DNA of 64,000 nt from Nodosilinea sp. FACHB-141 (lineage in GTDB: Bacteria > Cyanobacteriota > Cyanobacteriia > Phormidesmidales > Phormidesmidaceae), in contig NZ_JACJPP010000022.1 of assembly GCF_014696135.1 (NCBI RefSeq), forward strand, positions 186,001 through 250,000, read 5' to 3'. The notes beneath the pieces were generated by a model, which was given only the letters and a program-made list of their open reading frames with translations, did no database searches and was not told the origin of the DNA. Positions 1 to 8,782 of the stretch are shown here, piece after piece. Numbering within the stretch: the first letter of the stretch is position 1; every line of letters begins with the position of its first letter. The position numbers and the translations under genes are program-made.

Positions 1-158
1 ATTTACCCAGCAGAACTAAAGAAAAGCCTAAAATCTCCACAAAGTAGCTTCTGCATCTGGCCAAAGAGATAAACCATCGGTCACAATAAGCTCAAGATTG
101 GCCGGATGTTTGTGGCCCCGACTCGTCTTCCCTCCGTGTCCAGGCTGGTATTAACACG
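1..158. other. Upstream region of the S41 protease gene
   Basis: No gene was recognised in these 158 nt. The minus-strand frame at 92-409 is an antisense shadow of the protease gene. The region presumably holds the protease promoter and the end of whatever precedes it. Confidence 0.4.
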
Positions 159-1496
159 ATGTCAATTTCCTCCTTTCCCCGGCTACTACTGTCTCTAGCG
201 CAACCTTCCCTCCTAGCCTTTGTTCCTCTGATAGCCGGTGTGGCCGCTGAGGCAGCCTTGGCCGCTACACCGCTCACTGAGTTCGAAGACAGCCCTAAGG
301 TTGTTATTGATGAAGCCTGGCAAATTATCAATCGTGAATATGTAGACGACAGCTTTAACCAAGTTGATTGGCAAGCTCTGCGCCAAGATCTGCTCGGGCG
401 GGAATACACCTCTAAAGAGGCAGCCTATGGGGCATTGCGGGCCGCCCTGCAGCAGCTCGATGACCCCTACACCCGATTTCTCTCGCCGACAGAATATGCT
501 GACCTCACCGAGCAGACCTCTGGCGAAGCCTCGGGAATTGGCGTGCGGCTAGAGCGCAACAGCCAGACTGGAGCCGTAGCGGTGACAAGTGTGGCCCCAG
601 GTTCGCCAGCCGAGCTCTCTGGGATTGTTGCGGGCGATCGCATTCTGCTGGTTGACGGCCAAAGCACTGAGCGGCTTACCGCCGAGGGCGTGCTGCAACA
701 GCTGCGGGGCAACGAGGGCTCTCAGGTAACCCTCACCGTTTCTCGCGATGGCGGCGCTCCTCGCACTGTAATCATGACCCGCGCCCGCATGGATCTGCCC
801 ACCGTTGAGTACTCCCAAAAAACGGTTGGCGGTCGCCCCATTGGCTACATTCGGCTAATTGAGTTCAACGCCAACGCCCCTGCGCAGATGGCCGACGCGA
901 TTGGCAACCTGACCGAGGCTGGGGTCGAAGGGTTTGTGCTCGACCTGCGCGGTAACCCTGGCGGACTGCTGATGGCCAGCGTTGACATCAGTCGCATGTG
1001 GCTGCAGCACGGTCAAATTGTCCGCACCCTCGATCGCCTGGGCAATGACGAAGCGATTTCGGCCAACCGCACTGCCCTCACCGACCTGCCGCTGACCGTG
1101 CTGGTCGATAGCCGTTCGGCCAGCTCTAGCGAAATTTTGACCGGGGCTCTACGCGACAACGACCGGGCCACGGTGGTGGGCAACACCACCTACGGCAAAG
1201 CCCTGGTGCAGTCGCTCCACGGGCTCACCGATGGCTCTGGCCTGACCGTGACCGTAGCCCACTACTACACCCCCGATGGCACCGACATCAGCAGCCGGGG
1301 CATCACCCCCGATGTAGAGGTGGGCTTGAGCGATCGCCAGCGCCGTGAGCTGTTTAGCAACCCCGCCCTGCTCGGCACCGATGCCGATGCTCAGTACCTC
1401 CGCGCTGCCGAGGTGCTAGAGCAAACCATTCTCGCCAGCCAGACGCGACCGACTACTGGCGCCAGCCGTCTGGGCCTCATTAACCCGGCTGAGTGA
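159..1496 (+). CDS. Carboxyl-terminal processing protease (S41 family, CtpA/B/C type)
   Basis: The 445-residue protein has an N-terminal hydrophobic export signal (about 1-36), a PDZ domain (about 115-205) and an S41 peptidase core. The Ser-Lys dyad is visible as SASSSE around Ser322 and YGKAL with Lys347, 25 residues apart as is usual for the family. Family knowledge: these periplasmic or lumenal proteases trim C termini, and CtpA matures the D1 protein of photosystem II. Which paralogue (A, B or C) this is cannot be settled by eye. The gene is monocistronic here, followed by an intrinsic terminator. Confidence 0.9.
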   Translation: MSISSFPRLLLSLAQPSLLAFVPLIAGVAAEAALAATPLTEFEDSPKVVIDEAWQIINREYVDDSFNQVDWQALRQDLLGREYTSKEAAYGALRAALQQLDDPYTRFLSPTEYADLTEQTSGEASGIGVRLERNSQTGAVAVTSVAPGSPAELSGIVAGDRILLVDGQSTERLTAEGVLQQLRGNEGSQVTLTVSRDGGAPRTVIMTRARMDLPTVEYSQKTVGGRPIGYIRLIEFNANAPAQMADAIGNLTEAGVEGFVLDLRGNPGGLLMASVDISRMWLQHGQIVRTLDRLGNDEAISANRTALTDLPLTVLVDSRSASSSEILTGALRDNDRATVVGNTTYGKALVQSLHGLTDGSGLTVTVAHYYTPDGTDISSRGITPDVEVGLSDRQRRELFSNPALLGTDADAQYLRAAEVLEQTILASQTRPTTGASRLGLINPAE

Positions 1497-1516
1497 CGGC
1501 CAAGCTAACTGTTTAG

Positions 1517-1553
1517 AACGGGAGGATGCAGGATATGCGCCCTCCCGTTTTCG
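1517..1553 (+). terminator. Intrinsic terminator after the S41 protease gene
   Basis: AACGGGAGG (1517-1525) pairs perfectly with CCTCCCGTT (1541-1549), and TTTCGTTTT follows. It lies 20 nt after the protease stop and before the converging DUF362 gene. Confidence 0.8.
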
Positions 1554-1570
1554 TTTTAGAGCCGTCCGGC

Positions 1571-2536
1571 TTAGAGACGCCCGGCGTAGGCGGTCACTGG
1601 CTCTTTGATGAAGCGAATGTAGAGGTGTTTAAAGGTGGACTGCACCACTCGAGGCATGCCGAAGTCGATGGGCATGAGTTCGGCGGGCAACTGCCAGTCG
1701 GCTACTTTCAGGTCATCAGGGGTGAGCAGCGGAAAGGCTATTTCCTCCCAATCGGGGCAAACTCCCAGCCGCATCGACTGAGCTACCGTGGGCACCGTCA
1801 GCGGATCAACCCCCAGCAGGGTAACCATGGCGCGATCGAGGGCAAATACGTTGGCCGAGGCCCCCAGTACGCCTAAATCTCTCGGCTCCCCGCCGCTGGG
1901 TCCGTTGCCCTCATGGCCCACGATGCCGTCCACAATGGTCAGCTCAGGATTGATCAGCCGCGCCGTTTCTACCAGCATGGTGCCAAAGCGCTGCACATCT
2001 TTGCCCGCTTCCATGTGCCACCAGGCCTTCATCTTGCCGGGTACGCAGCCAAACAAGTTTTTGACCCCTAGGGTTAGGGTGAGCTGCACGTGGGACTTGA
2101 CCTTGGGCAGGTTGATTACCACATCGGCCTCCATCACTTCTTTGGAGAGGCGCAGGTGGTCAAACTCGGGGTTGTCGGTGGGGTAGCGATCGCCGTGCAG
2201 TTCTACGATCGGTAGCCCGAGTTCCTGAGCCAGGGGCAGCAAACCGTTGGCCTTGGCTACCCCTCGGGCGCTGCCAAAGGCGGGGCTATCGCCCAAAAAG
2301 GGCTGACCACCAGCGGCGATGACCTGCTGGGCCACGGCGTAAATCAGCTCAGGCCGGGTAGTGCATTCTTTAGTGGGGCGGGCGCTGGTTAGCAGGTTGG
2401 GCTTTAGCAGCACGCGATCGCCCGGCTTGACAAAGGCTTCAATACCTCCTAGAGGCGCGAGTAGCTGAGTGAGCGATCGCTCCAGTTCGGCCCTTTGGTA
2501 AGACTGGGCGCGCATCAAACTGACTGGCACCACCAT
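1571..2536 (-). CDS. DUF362 domain-containing protein
   Basis: Recognised as DUF362 from segments such as VLLKPNLL near the start, VVINLPKVKSH and LTLGVKNLFGCVPG in the middle, and a closing region typical of the family. The reading frame stays open far upstream, but the ATG at 2536 is preceded by GGAGAG and gives 321 residues, a normal size for the family. No ferredoxin-type cysteine cluster is visible, so this is the short, iron-sulfur-free form. Function is not established. The gene is divergent from the DUF554 gene, with about 97 bp between the two starts. Confidence 0.8.
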   Translation of the reverse strand: MVVPVSLMRAQSYQRAELERSLTQLLAPLGGIEAFVKPGDRVLLKPNLLTSARPTKECTTRPELIYAVAQQVIAAGGQPFLGDSPAFGSARGVAKANGLLPLAQELGLPIVELHGDRYPTDNPEFDHLRLSKEVMEADVVINLPKVKSHVQLTLTLGVKNLFGCVPGKMKAWWHMEAGKDVQRFGTMLVETARLINPELTIVDGIVGHEGNGPSGGEPRDLGVLGASANVFALDRAMVTLLGVDPLTVPTVAQSMRLGVCPDWEEIAFPLLTPDDLKVADWQLPAELMPIDFGMPRVVQSTFKHLYIRFIKEPVTAYAGRL

Positions 2537-2633
2537 GGCACTCTCCCGGAATAAATGGTCTGATTGGAGAATAACGCGGAACCTAAGCGCCGCGCACCTA
2601 CTATCTGCCCAACCACCCCGTGAGGAATTTACT

Positions 2634-3371
2634 ATGCTCAGCCTGTGGGCCAAAACCAGCGGCACCTGGATTAACGTCGCCACCATTCTGCTGGGCACAA
2701 CACTGGGACTCATGCTGCGCAGCCGCTTGCCTAAGCCGATGCAGCAGATTATCACCCAGGCGGTGGGGCTGATGACCTTGGTAATTGGGGTCTCCATGGC
2801 CAGTAACCTGTCTGACATCGACGCTGGCCCCATTGACGGCATCATCTTGGCGCTGCTGGTGATGGCGGCAGGGGGGATGCTGGGCGAATGGTGGCAGATT
2901 GAGAAACGCCTTACGGTGTTGGGCGACTGGCTCAAGGCCAGGGTGCGAGGCGGCGGCCGCTTTACCGAGGGGTTTGTGGCAGCTAGCCTGTTATTTTGCA
3001 TTGGCCCCATGGCCATTGTCGGCAGCCTCAACAACGGCCTGTCGGGCGACAATGCTCTGCTCACACTGAAGTCTACGATGGATGGGCTGGCGGCGATCGC
3101 CCTGACCGGCACCTATGGCGTTGGCGTTGGCTTTTCGGCCCTCAGTGTGCTGGGGGTGCAGGGGGCGTTGTCGGTGCTGGCCAGCTTGTTGGGGGCTATT
3201 CTCACCGACCCAACTACGAGTCCTCAGGTTTTGTTGCTCACTGGTACCGGCGGGCTGATGATTTTGGGCATTGGGCTAAATCTGCTCGAAATTGGCCAGG
3301 TGAGAGTGGCGTCATTTTTGCCCGCGCTGCTGCTGTGTCCCGTGGCGATCGCCCTAGCCCAGCGTCTATAG
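2634..3371 (+). CDS. DUF554 family membrane protein
   Basis: A 245-residue, very hydrophobic protein with about seven predicted membrane segments and the family signature region CIGPMAIVGSLNNGLSGD near residue 120. The longer reading frame begins at 2535, inside the divergent neighbour. The ATG at 2634 has GAGGAA 7 nt upstream and matches the family length, so it was chosen. The family is a widespread putative inner-membrane transporter without known substrate. It converges on tRNA-Leu. Confidence 0.85.
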   Translation: MLSLWAKTSGTWINVATILLGTTLGLMLRSRLPKPMQQIITQAVGLMTLVIGVSMASNLSDIDAGPIDGIILALLVMAAGGMLGEWWQIEKRLTVLGDWLKARVRGGGRFTEGFVAASLLFCIGPMAIVGSLNNGLSGDNALLTLKSTMDGLAAIALTGTYGVGVGFSALSVLGVQGALSVLASLLGAILTDPTTSPQVLLLTGTGGLMILGIGLNLLEIGQVRVASFLPALLLCPVAIALAQRL

Positions 3372-3399
3372 CAGTCGTTCAATAAATCGGCTCCAACAA

Positions 3400-3433
3400 C
3401 AATGCCGGGCTGTAGTGCTACAGCCCGGTATTG
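3400..3433. terminator. Hairpin between DUF554 gene and tRNA-Leu
   Basis: A 15-bp stem with one G-T pair (3400-3414 with 3419-3433, loop GTGC). It has a CCGGGCTGTA core. No T-run follows on either side, so it may be a transcript-end stabiliser or a bidirectional terminator for the two convergent units. Confidence 0.55.
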
Positions 3434-3457
3434 CTGAATCAATCCATAGGGATTTGA

Positions 3458-3539
3458 TGCGGATGGCGAGACTCGAACTCGCACAGCGTAAGCCACACGC
3501 CCCTCAAGCGTGCGTGTCTACCGATTCCACCACATCCGC
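3458..3539 (-). tRNA. tRNA-Leu(GAG)
   Basis: The minus strand reads as a complete type II tRNA. The acceptor arms GCGGATG and CATCCGC pair, with discriminator A at 3458. The D-arm contains GGTAGAC, the anticodon loop is TTGAGGG (anticodon GAG) closed by CACGC/GCGTG, a variable arm is present, and the T-arm contains GTTCGAGTC. The CCA end is not encoded. It reads CUC and CUU leucine codons. Confidence 0.95.
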
Positions 3540-3799
3540 TGGTGTATGAACGGTGCTAGTCGGGCGCAACTGAGGGAATGTTGGCCCTAGCACCAGCTCA
3601 GATATATAAGAGTAAACCATAATGGCCCCCTTGTAAGAGCACATTTTCAGCAATATTTGTTGCGCTAGCCCCGTGATAGAATCAGCGACCGTCGTCATCG
3701 TATGATGCTGATGATGGTCGGTTGCGGCAGTGGGCTGGGGTTGCTTAGCTGGGCTGCTACCCCACAACTCAATGGTTTGTTGCTATTTGCCCTACGTAC

Positions 3800-5149
3800 A
3801 TGCGCTTTTCCAAGATTTTAATTGCCAACCGGGGAGAAATCGCGCTGCGCATCCTCCGCACCTGCGAAGAAATGGACATAGCCACCGTTGCGGTTCACTC
3901 CACTGTCGATCGCCACGCTCTCCACGTGCAGCTGGCCGATGAAGCAGTGTGCATTGGCGAGGCCCCCAGCCAAAAAAGCTACCTCAACATTCCCAACATT
4001 ATTGCTGCTGCCCTGACCCGCAACGCCAGTGCCATTCACCCTGGCTATGGGTTTCTGGCCGAAAATGCCCGCTTTGCCGAAATCTGCGCCGACCACCAAA
4101 TTGTCTTTGTTGGCCCCTCCCCCGACTCCATTCGCCGAATGGGCGACAAATCAACCGCCAAAGACACCATGCAAAAGGTGGGTGTGCCCACGGTGCCCGG
4201 CAGCGGCGGCCTGCTAACCGACGAAGCCGAAGCCTACGCCGTTGCCAGCGAAATTGGTTACCCGGTGATGATTAAAGCCACTGCTGGCGGCGGCGGGCGT
4301 GGCATGCGCCTAGTTAACAACGAGTCCGAGCTGGTCAAGGCCTTTATGGCCGCTCAAGGTGAAGCTCAGGCTGCCTTTGGCAACTCTGGCGTCTACATGG
4401 AAAAGTTTATCGATCGCCCCCGGCACATCGAGTTTCAGATCCTGGCCGATAGCTATGGCAACGTAGTGCACCTAGGTGAACGCGACTGCTCAATTCAGCG
4501 GCGGCACCAAAAGCTGCTCGAAGAAGCTCCCAGCCCTCGCCTCACGGCCGATCAGCGCGAAAAGATGGGGGCAGCGGCGGTACTGGCGGCCCAGTCGATC
4601 AACTACGTGGGGGCTGGCACCGTGGAGTTCCTGGTCGATAGCCAGGGCAACTTCTATTTCATGGAAATGAATACCCGCATTCAGGTTGAGCACCCCGTCA
4701 CCGAGATGATCACCGGCATCGACTTGATTGCCGCCCAGCTCACCATTGCCCAGGGCGAAAAGCTGCCCTTTACCCAGTCAGAGATTCAAATTCGCGGCCA
4801 TGCGATCGAATGCCGCATTAATGCCGAAGACCCCGACCACAACTTTCGCCCCAACCCCGGTCGCATTAGCGGCTACCTCGCCCCCGGCGGCATGGGCGTG
4901 CGCATGGATTCCCACGTGTATACCGACTACGAAATTCCGCCCTACTACGATTCGCTGGTGGGCAAGCTAATTGTTTGGGGGCCAGACCGCCCCACCGCCA
5001 TTCGCCGCATGCGCCGCGCCCTGCGAGAGTGCGCCATCACTGGCCTGCCCACTACCATCGGCTTTCATCAAAAAGTGCTGGAGAATGCCAACTTCCTCAG
5101 CGGCGATGTCTACACCAACTTTGTCGCTGAGATGATGGCAATTAAGTAG
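3800..5149 (+). CDS. accC: Biotin carboxylase subunit of acetyl-CoA carboxylase
   Basis: A 449-residue ATP-grasp enzyme that carboxylates biotin on AccB, the first half-reaction of fatty acid synthesis. The N terminus [16 protein letters not shown] is diagnostic. The glycine-rich ATP loop [11 protein letters not shown] is near residue 159 and the active-site segment [14 protein letters not shown] is near 290. The C-terminal biotin carboxylase domain is complete and the length is normal. As in other cyanobacteria, accC stands apart from accA, accB and accD. It converges with ycf19 across a hairpin. Confidence 0.98.
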   Translation: MRFSKILIANRGEIALRILRTCEEMDIATVAVHSTVDRHALHVQLADEAVCIGEAPSQKSYLNIPNIIAAALTRNASAIHPGYGFLAENARFAEICADHQIVFVGPSPDSIRRMGDKSTAKDTMQKVGVPTVPGSGGLLTDEAEAYAVASEIGYPVMIKATAGGGGRGMRLVNNESELVKAFMAAQGEAQAAFGNSGVYMEKFIDRPRHIEFQILADSYGNVVHLGERDCSIQRRHQKLLEEAPSPRLTADQREKMGAAAVLAAQSINYVGAGTVEFLVDSQGNFYFMEMNTRIQVEHPVTEMITGIDLIAAQLTIAQGEKLPFTQSEIQIRGHAIECRINAEDPDHNFRPNPGRISGYLAPGGMGVRMDSHVYTDYEIPPYYDSLVGKLIVWGPDRPTAIRRMRRALRECAITGLPTTIGFHQKVLENANFLSGDVYTNFVAEMMAIK

Positions 5150-5161
5150 CCAGCCGTAAAA

Positions 5162-5194
5162 GCTGTGTTGGTAGCTGGACGTTGCCAACACAGC
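5162..5194. terminator. Hairpin between accC and ycf19
   Basis: GCTGTGTTGG (5162-5171) pairs with CCAACACAGC (5185-5194) around a 13-nt loop. It is 12 nt after the accC stop and 10 nt beyond the end of the convergent ycf19 gene, so it may serve both. The T-tract on the plus strand is weak (ATCTCTTT). Confidence 0.65.
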
Positions 5195-5204
5195 ATCTCT
5201 TTGC

Positions 5205-5489
5205 CTAGCCCAGCATCCGCAATAGGCCCTGCTGGCCGACTAGAATTTCTCGCAGCAGAGTGACGATGCCCACCCAGACAACTGGAGCAATGTCCACGCC
5301 ACCAATTGGGGGTACGAGCTTGCGCATGGGCACCAGCAAGGGTTCCGTTGGCCAAGCAACTAGCGAAAAGGGCAGCTTAGATAGGTCGGCCTGGGGATAC
5401 CAAGTCAGCACAATGCGAAAGATAAACAGCAGGGTCATCAGCCCTAGCAGCAGGCCTACGCCAATAGTTAGCACTTGTGTAGCGGCCAC
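5205..5489 (-). CDS. ycf19: YggT/Ycf19 (YlmG) family membrane protein
   Basis: A 94-residue protein with two membrane segments and the family pattern FRIVLTWYPQ, followed by PLL.PMRKLVPP.GG.D.APVV. An upstream ATG at 5528 is in frame, but GGAGG lies just before the GTG at 5489, and starting there gives the family's usual length. Family knowledge: YlmG/Ycf19 proteins are linked to thylakoid or nucleoid organisation in cyanobacteria and plastids and to division in Gram-positives. The biochemical role is unclear. Confidence 0.85.
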   Translation of the reverse strand: MAATQVLTIGVGLLLGLMTLLFIFRIVLTWYPQADLSKLPFSLVAWPTEPLLVPMRKLVPPIGGVDIAPVVWVGIVTLLREILVGQQGLLRMLG

Positions 5490-5703
5490 GGTTACCCTCC
5501 AAAAAATCGCCGTTGCAGTTATGTACAATTCTAAAGCTTTACTCAGCCTTATTTTTGGCGCTGGGATGCCCTTGGCTGGGCTAATCTTAGTCGGTTGAGA
5601 TAAATACTTGCGATCGCCCCTCCCACGCTATGGGCAGGGGGCAGAACTTGATCAATAATGATTGGTAACAATTTGTCTAAATCATTATTCAGGACAAAGG
5701 CAT

Positions 5704-5823
5704 ATGACACCGTCTTTAACCAACTTTTTGCTGAGCATTCTGGCTGGGACCGTGATTATTGTTGTACCAGCTAGCGCTTTCCTATTTTTTGTTAGCCAGC
5801 GCGATAAGATTCAGCGCCAGTAG
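5704..5823 (+). CDS. psbX: Photosystem II reaction centre protein PsbX
   Basis: A 39-residue single-span protein beginning MTPSLTNFLLSI and ending FVSQRDKIQRQ, matching the known PsbX pattern (MTPSL at the start and ISQ.DKI at the end). PsbX is a small subunit at the periphery of the PSII core near cytochrome b559 and the quinone site. AAAGG precedes the ATG. It lies directly upstream of ycf66, a pairing also known from other cyanobacteria. Confidence 0.93.
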   Translation: MTPSLTNFLLSILAGTVIIVVPASAFLFFVSQRDKIQRQ

Positions 5824-5975
5824 TCTCGAAGAGCTGTGCCCGCTGGCATAGGTCAGGGGGCACAACCTAGCAGTCTTGCGGTCGGGAACCCTTGCGGCGT
5901 TCCCGATTTTTTCGCTAAGTCGGCTAGAATTAACGTGTTCGGTTGGCAGAGGCGATCGCCTAAGAGGAATTTGCC

Positions 5976-6761
5976 GTGAATTTTGGTACCCCCGTCCCCC
6001 TGCTGCTGGGCATCTTTATGGTGATTTGCGGCGTGGCGCTGTTCTTCTTAGAACGGCTAAAACCCGGCTATGAGCGCGACTCGGACAAGGTCTATGCCAT
6101 TCTGTTTTTGCTGTCAGGGGTGTTCCTGCTCGGCAACCTAGGCATGGACGTCATCTCCTCCTTTCAGCAAATGTTGTTGGTAGGTATGGTGGTGTCGCTG
6201 ATGATTCAGAACATCAATTCCAGAACACCGCTAGCCAAAGCGAGCTTTCAAGGTGATGGCGGTGATTTTGGCGGCGGCGGTGGCTACCGTCCGCCCCGAG
6301 GTACTCGCCCCCCGGCTTACGCTCCTGACAACCGCACCAATCTGCGCGCTGAGCTAGACCGCCGCGATTACGGCCCTGCCGATCCCTACAATCGTCCTCG
6401 GCCTATGCTTGAGGGGCGCGGTGAACCGACCGGACGGCCTCCCTACACCCCCGACGTCTACGGCGATGGTCGCCCCATGCGTCGCGAAGATATTCCCGTG
6501 GATCGGCCTGGCGATCGCCCCGTAGATGGTCGTATGGATCGGCCTAGCGATCGCCCCGTAGACGGCCGCTTCATGGGCGATCGTCCTATGGATGGTCCTG
6601 ACGGTCAGCCCTATTACGACAATAATCCTCGCCCTACCGACGATCGCGTGCGTCGTCGCCGTCCGCCCAAAAACCGCAGCGAGTACAATGACCGCTACCG
6701 CATTGATCCCGGCCCGCAGCCACCTCGGCCCGACTACCGCCCCGATCGCGACCCGCTCTAG
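5976..6761 (+). CDS. ycf66: Ycf66 family protein with repetitive Pro/Arg/Asp-rich tail
   Basis: Starts at GTG with AGAGGA 6 nt upstream. Residues 1-85 contain three or so membrane segments with the Ycf66-like core RDSDKVYAILFLLSG. The remaining 170 residues are hydrophilic, probably disordered and low-complexity (GGGGGYRPPRG, then repeated DRP.DGR units). Part of the tail is an exact-length 36-bp duplication (6500-6535 and 6536-6571), each unit containing a HIP1 octamer. The function of Ycf66 is unknown. The psbX-ycf66 linkage suggests a thylakoid role. Confidence 0.85.
   Translation: MNFGTPVPLLLGIFMVICGVALFFLERLKPGYERDSDKVYAILFLLSGVFLLGNLGMDVISSFQQMLLVGMVVSLMIQNINSRTPLAKASFQGDGGDFGGGGGYRPPRGTRPPAYAPDNRTNLRAELDRRDYGPADPYNRPRPMLEGRGEPTGRPPYTPDVYGDGRPMRREDIPVDRPGDRPVDGRMDRPSDRPVDGRFMGDRPMDGPDGQPYYDNNPRPTDDRVRRRRPPKNRSEYNDRYRIDPGPQPPRPDYRPDRDPL
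6500..6571 (+). repeat. 36-bp tandem duplication inside ycf66
   Basis: Two head-to-tail 36-bp (12-codon) units, 6500-6535 and 6536-6571, are nearly identical. Each carries CGATCGCC (HIP1) in frame and encodes DRP-x-DRPVDGR-like residues. Confidence 0.75.
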
Positions 6762-6813
6762 ACGCGGTGAAAGCCTTTAACTTCACTTCGGCTAATGCTC
6801 TGGCCTCGCTCCG

Positions 6814-7131
6814 GTGACTGCTTTGTCGTCCTTGCCCGTTGATTTCGATACCGCCACTATTGCTGGCACTGCTCTGTGGGCGATCGCGCTGTACTGGGGC
6901 TTTTCGCCCTTAGCCGATCGAGTAATTTCAACTTTTGAGGGCTGGCTAGGCGCGGACTCGCTCGCGGCATCGCTACTGGGCGTCCTGCCCTTTTTGGCAG
7001 TGGGTGGTTTAGCGCACTACGGTCTGACGCTGTCGCTGGGCGGCAGTTGGGCCGTCAGTTTGGGGGTGCTTTCTGCGATCGGCTGCGGCGTATACGAGCT
7101 AGGCCGACGAGACGGTAAGGCGTCTGAATAG
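6814..7131 (+). CDS. Small membrane protein, unknown function
   Basis: A 105-residue GTG-start frame. It has a hydrophobic segment near residues 15-30 and two strongly hydrophobic segments in the C-terminal half (about 52-95), ending in a charged ELGRRDGKASE tail. Codon use resembles its neighbours. It is co-directional with ycf66, 52 nt downstream, so it may be cotranscribed. No family was recognised. The start is uncertain because no good ribosome binding site is seen. Confidence 0.5.
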   Translation: MTALSSLPVDFDTATIAGTALWAIALYWGFSPLADRVISTFEGWLGADSLAASLLGVLPFLAVGGLAHYGLTLSLGGSWAVSLGVLSAIGCGVYELGRRDGKASE

Positions 7132-7375
7132 AGCTTACCGTTGACCCATTTCGCATGAGTTGTGTGATCTAGCTACTTGGCCACGGGCTAAGGTTTTTTC
7201 TGTATATTCTTCAAAAATTTACGTTGGCAAAGTCTTGGGCGATCGCGCCTTCATAGAACTGAGCAGACGGAACCAAAAGTGACCACAGAGAGTCAACCAA
7301 GCAAGCGATGCAGGGTATTCTACTGACAAGACACATCGCCCTAAAGAGTCTTTAAAACGAACGATTACTAAATTT

Positions 7376-7678
7376 ATGAGTAACTCTGACTCTGCCCCCG
7401 AAACGAACAACTTGAAGTCACTGCTGCTTAAAGGGTTGGTTGGTACCGTCGCTTTAGTTGGTACTACTGCTATTCCAATCGTGGTGCAGCGTTCTTTGCA
7501 AGCCCCACCTGCATCTCCACCTAGCTCGGCTACAACGGCTCCAGTTTCTCCAACCCAACTCTCTCCACTGCCCGATTCGCCTCAGGTCAACTCTGCTACA
7601 ACCCTGCCAGTCGTTGATGAAGATAGAAAAGAGAATTCGTCTAATGGGCAAGGCAAGAAGAAGGGCGGGGACGACTAG
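7376..7678 (+). CDS. Small membrane-anchored Pro/Ser-rich protein, unknown function
   Basis: A 100-residue ORF with an N-terminal cytoplasmic stretch, one membrane segment (about 18-38, LLLKGLVGTVALVGTTAIPIV), then a Pro/Ser/Thr-rich linker and a basic tail ending GQGKKKGGDD. The pattern suggests a small anchored protein with a disordered extracytoplasmic tail. Family not recognised. The 240 nt upstream hold no gene and presumably its promoter. Confidence 0.5.
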   Translation: MSNSDSAPETNNLKSLLLKGLVGTVALVGTTAIPIVVQRSLQAPPASPPSSATTAPVSPTQLSPLPDSPQVNSATTLPVVDEDRKENSSNGQGKKKGGDD

Positions 7679-7783
7679 AAACCCAACGCTTGCCGGTTAG
7701 GGGAAGACTTTTAGGAGAAAACTGTTGGTTGTAGGCTATCTATCGCCTAGTTTGGGCAGTTTGTGGCTCACCTTGTTTTTCTA

Positions 7784-8608
7784 TTACCATCGCTGAGCCC
7801 AATCAGGAGCCTCCATCGGCTCTGGCTGCAATGCAGATAGATCGGCCTCAAAAGCGACCTTAAAGGAATGCTTCTGCAACTCGCGAACTTGCAGTTTGCC
7901 ACTGCGAGTAGCTACCAGCAGTTGTCCTTGGGCAGTCCAGTCAGCCCATTGCACATCATTTAGAATCTTGATGTCTTGCTCCGATTCAAGGGCATAGACT
8001 ACTCGCAGGCCGTCTATCGCCTGGCCAACCCCAAATTCGCCGCCGGCCCGGCCTAGGCTTTCTAGCCGCAGCAAGTAGGGGCCTCCCGGCTGTGGTTTTT
8101 GCAAGCGAGCATTGCGGTTTTCATCCCAGGGGCCACCGACACTACGAGGTGGTGAATCGCGGGCTTCTAGCCAGCCCCGCCGCCGTTCGTTAGCGAACTG
8201 CTCAACCGGAATGAACGTGAGATCATAGGGAATGGGGAGGGTGGTAGCTTTTGAGTCTTCGCGGCTGCCACCCGTCGTGAAGTAGTAACCCCGAGTCCAG
8301 GTGCCGCAGGTGGCAAAGGCATGGAGGGCCGTCAGCCAGGGCAGCTTGGATACGGCGACATAGGCGTCTCCATATTCCCAGCGAGCTTTGGGGTTGTGAG
8401 CAAAGTAGCACAGCCAGCGCCCATCGGGGGAAATGTCTGAGCGCCGGGGAAAAATGCGGCCCCGTAACCAGCCCCCTGGCTCGTAGCAGTTCTGAGCCAA
8501 ATCCCAGCGACCGACGTGAGCCCACTGACTAGGTCCACGTCGAAATACCGCTACCACTGGAGCGTCGGTAGCGGGGAGGCAGTAAATGCGAGGTGGAGAT
8601 GACGGCAT
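7784..8608 (-). CDS. Conserved-looking hypothetical protein (possible propeller-like fold)
   Basis: A 274-residue soluble protein without a signal peptide. The segments SDISPDGRWLCYFA and VQWADWTAQGQLLVATRSGKLQV resemble repeat units of beta-propeller proteins, but no full repeat set is visible. Internal stretches such as GGPYLLRLESLGRAG and WARGY-like aromatic clusters suggest a folded enzyme-size domain. The ATG at 8608 is the only reasonable start. It stands alone, divergent from the kinase-thioredoxin gene. Confidence 0.6.
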   Translation of the reverse strand: MPSSPPRIYCLPATDAPVVAVFRRGPSQWAHVGRWDLAQNCYEPGGWLRGRIFPRRSDISPDGRWLCYFAHNPKARWEYGDAYVAVSKLPWLTALHAFATCGTWTRGYYFTTGGSREDSKATTLPIPYDLTFIPVEQFANERRRGWLEARDSPPRSVGGPWDENRNARLQKPQPGGPYLLRLESLGRAGGEFGVGQAIDGLRVVYALESEQDIKILNDVQWADWTAQGQLLVATRSGKLQVRELQKHSFKVAFEADLSALQPEPMEAPDWAQRW

Positions 8609-8782
8609 GGAGACGGGGCGAATCAGATCAAGGGTGTACTCATCACTGTTACTCGAAGCCTAAATTAGCCCAATGGTTATTCTTGGCCTGCCGTTAAATG
8701 AGGTTAAAAAACTCAGGTTTTAGCCCTTTGACCTAGATGATGAATGTAGGGATGAACAGCGGAAGAAGGATATTGCCATTCT

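Noticed and set aside
1571..3112. Full-length 513-codon reading of the DUF362 frame
   Set aside because: The first 192 codons overlap the divergent DUF554 gene antisense and have unnatural composition. GGAGAG precedes the ATG at 2536, which gives the family's length.
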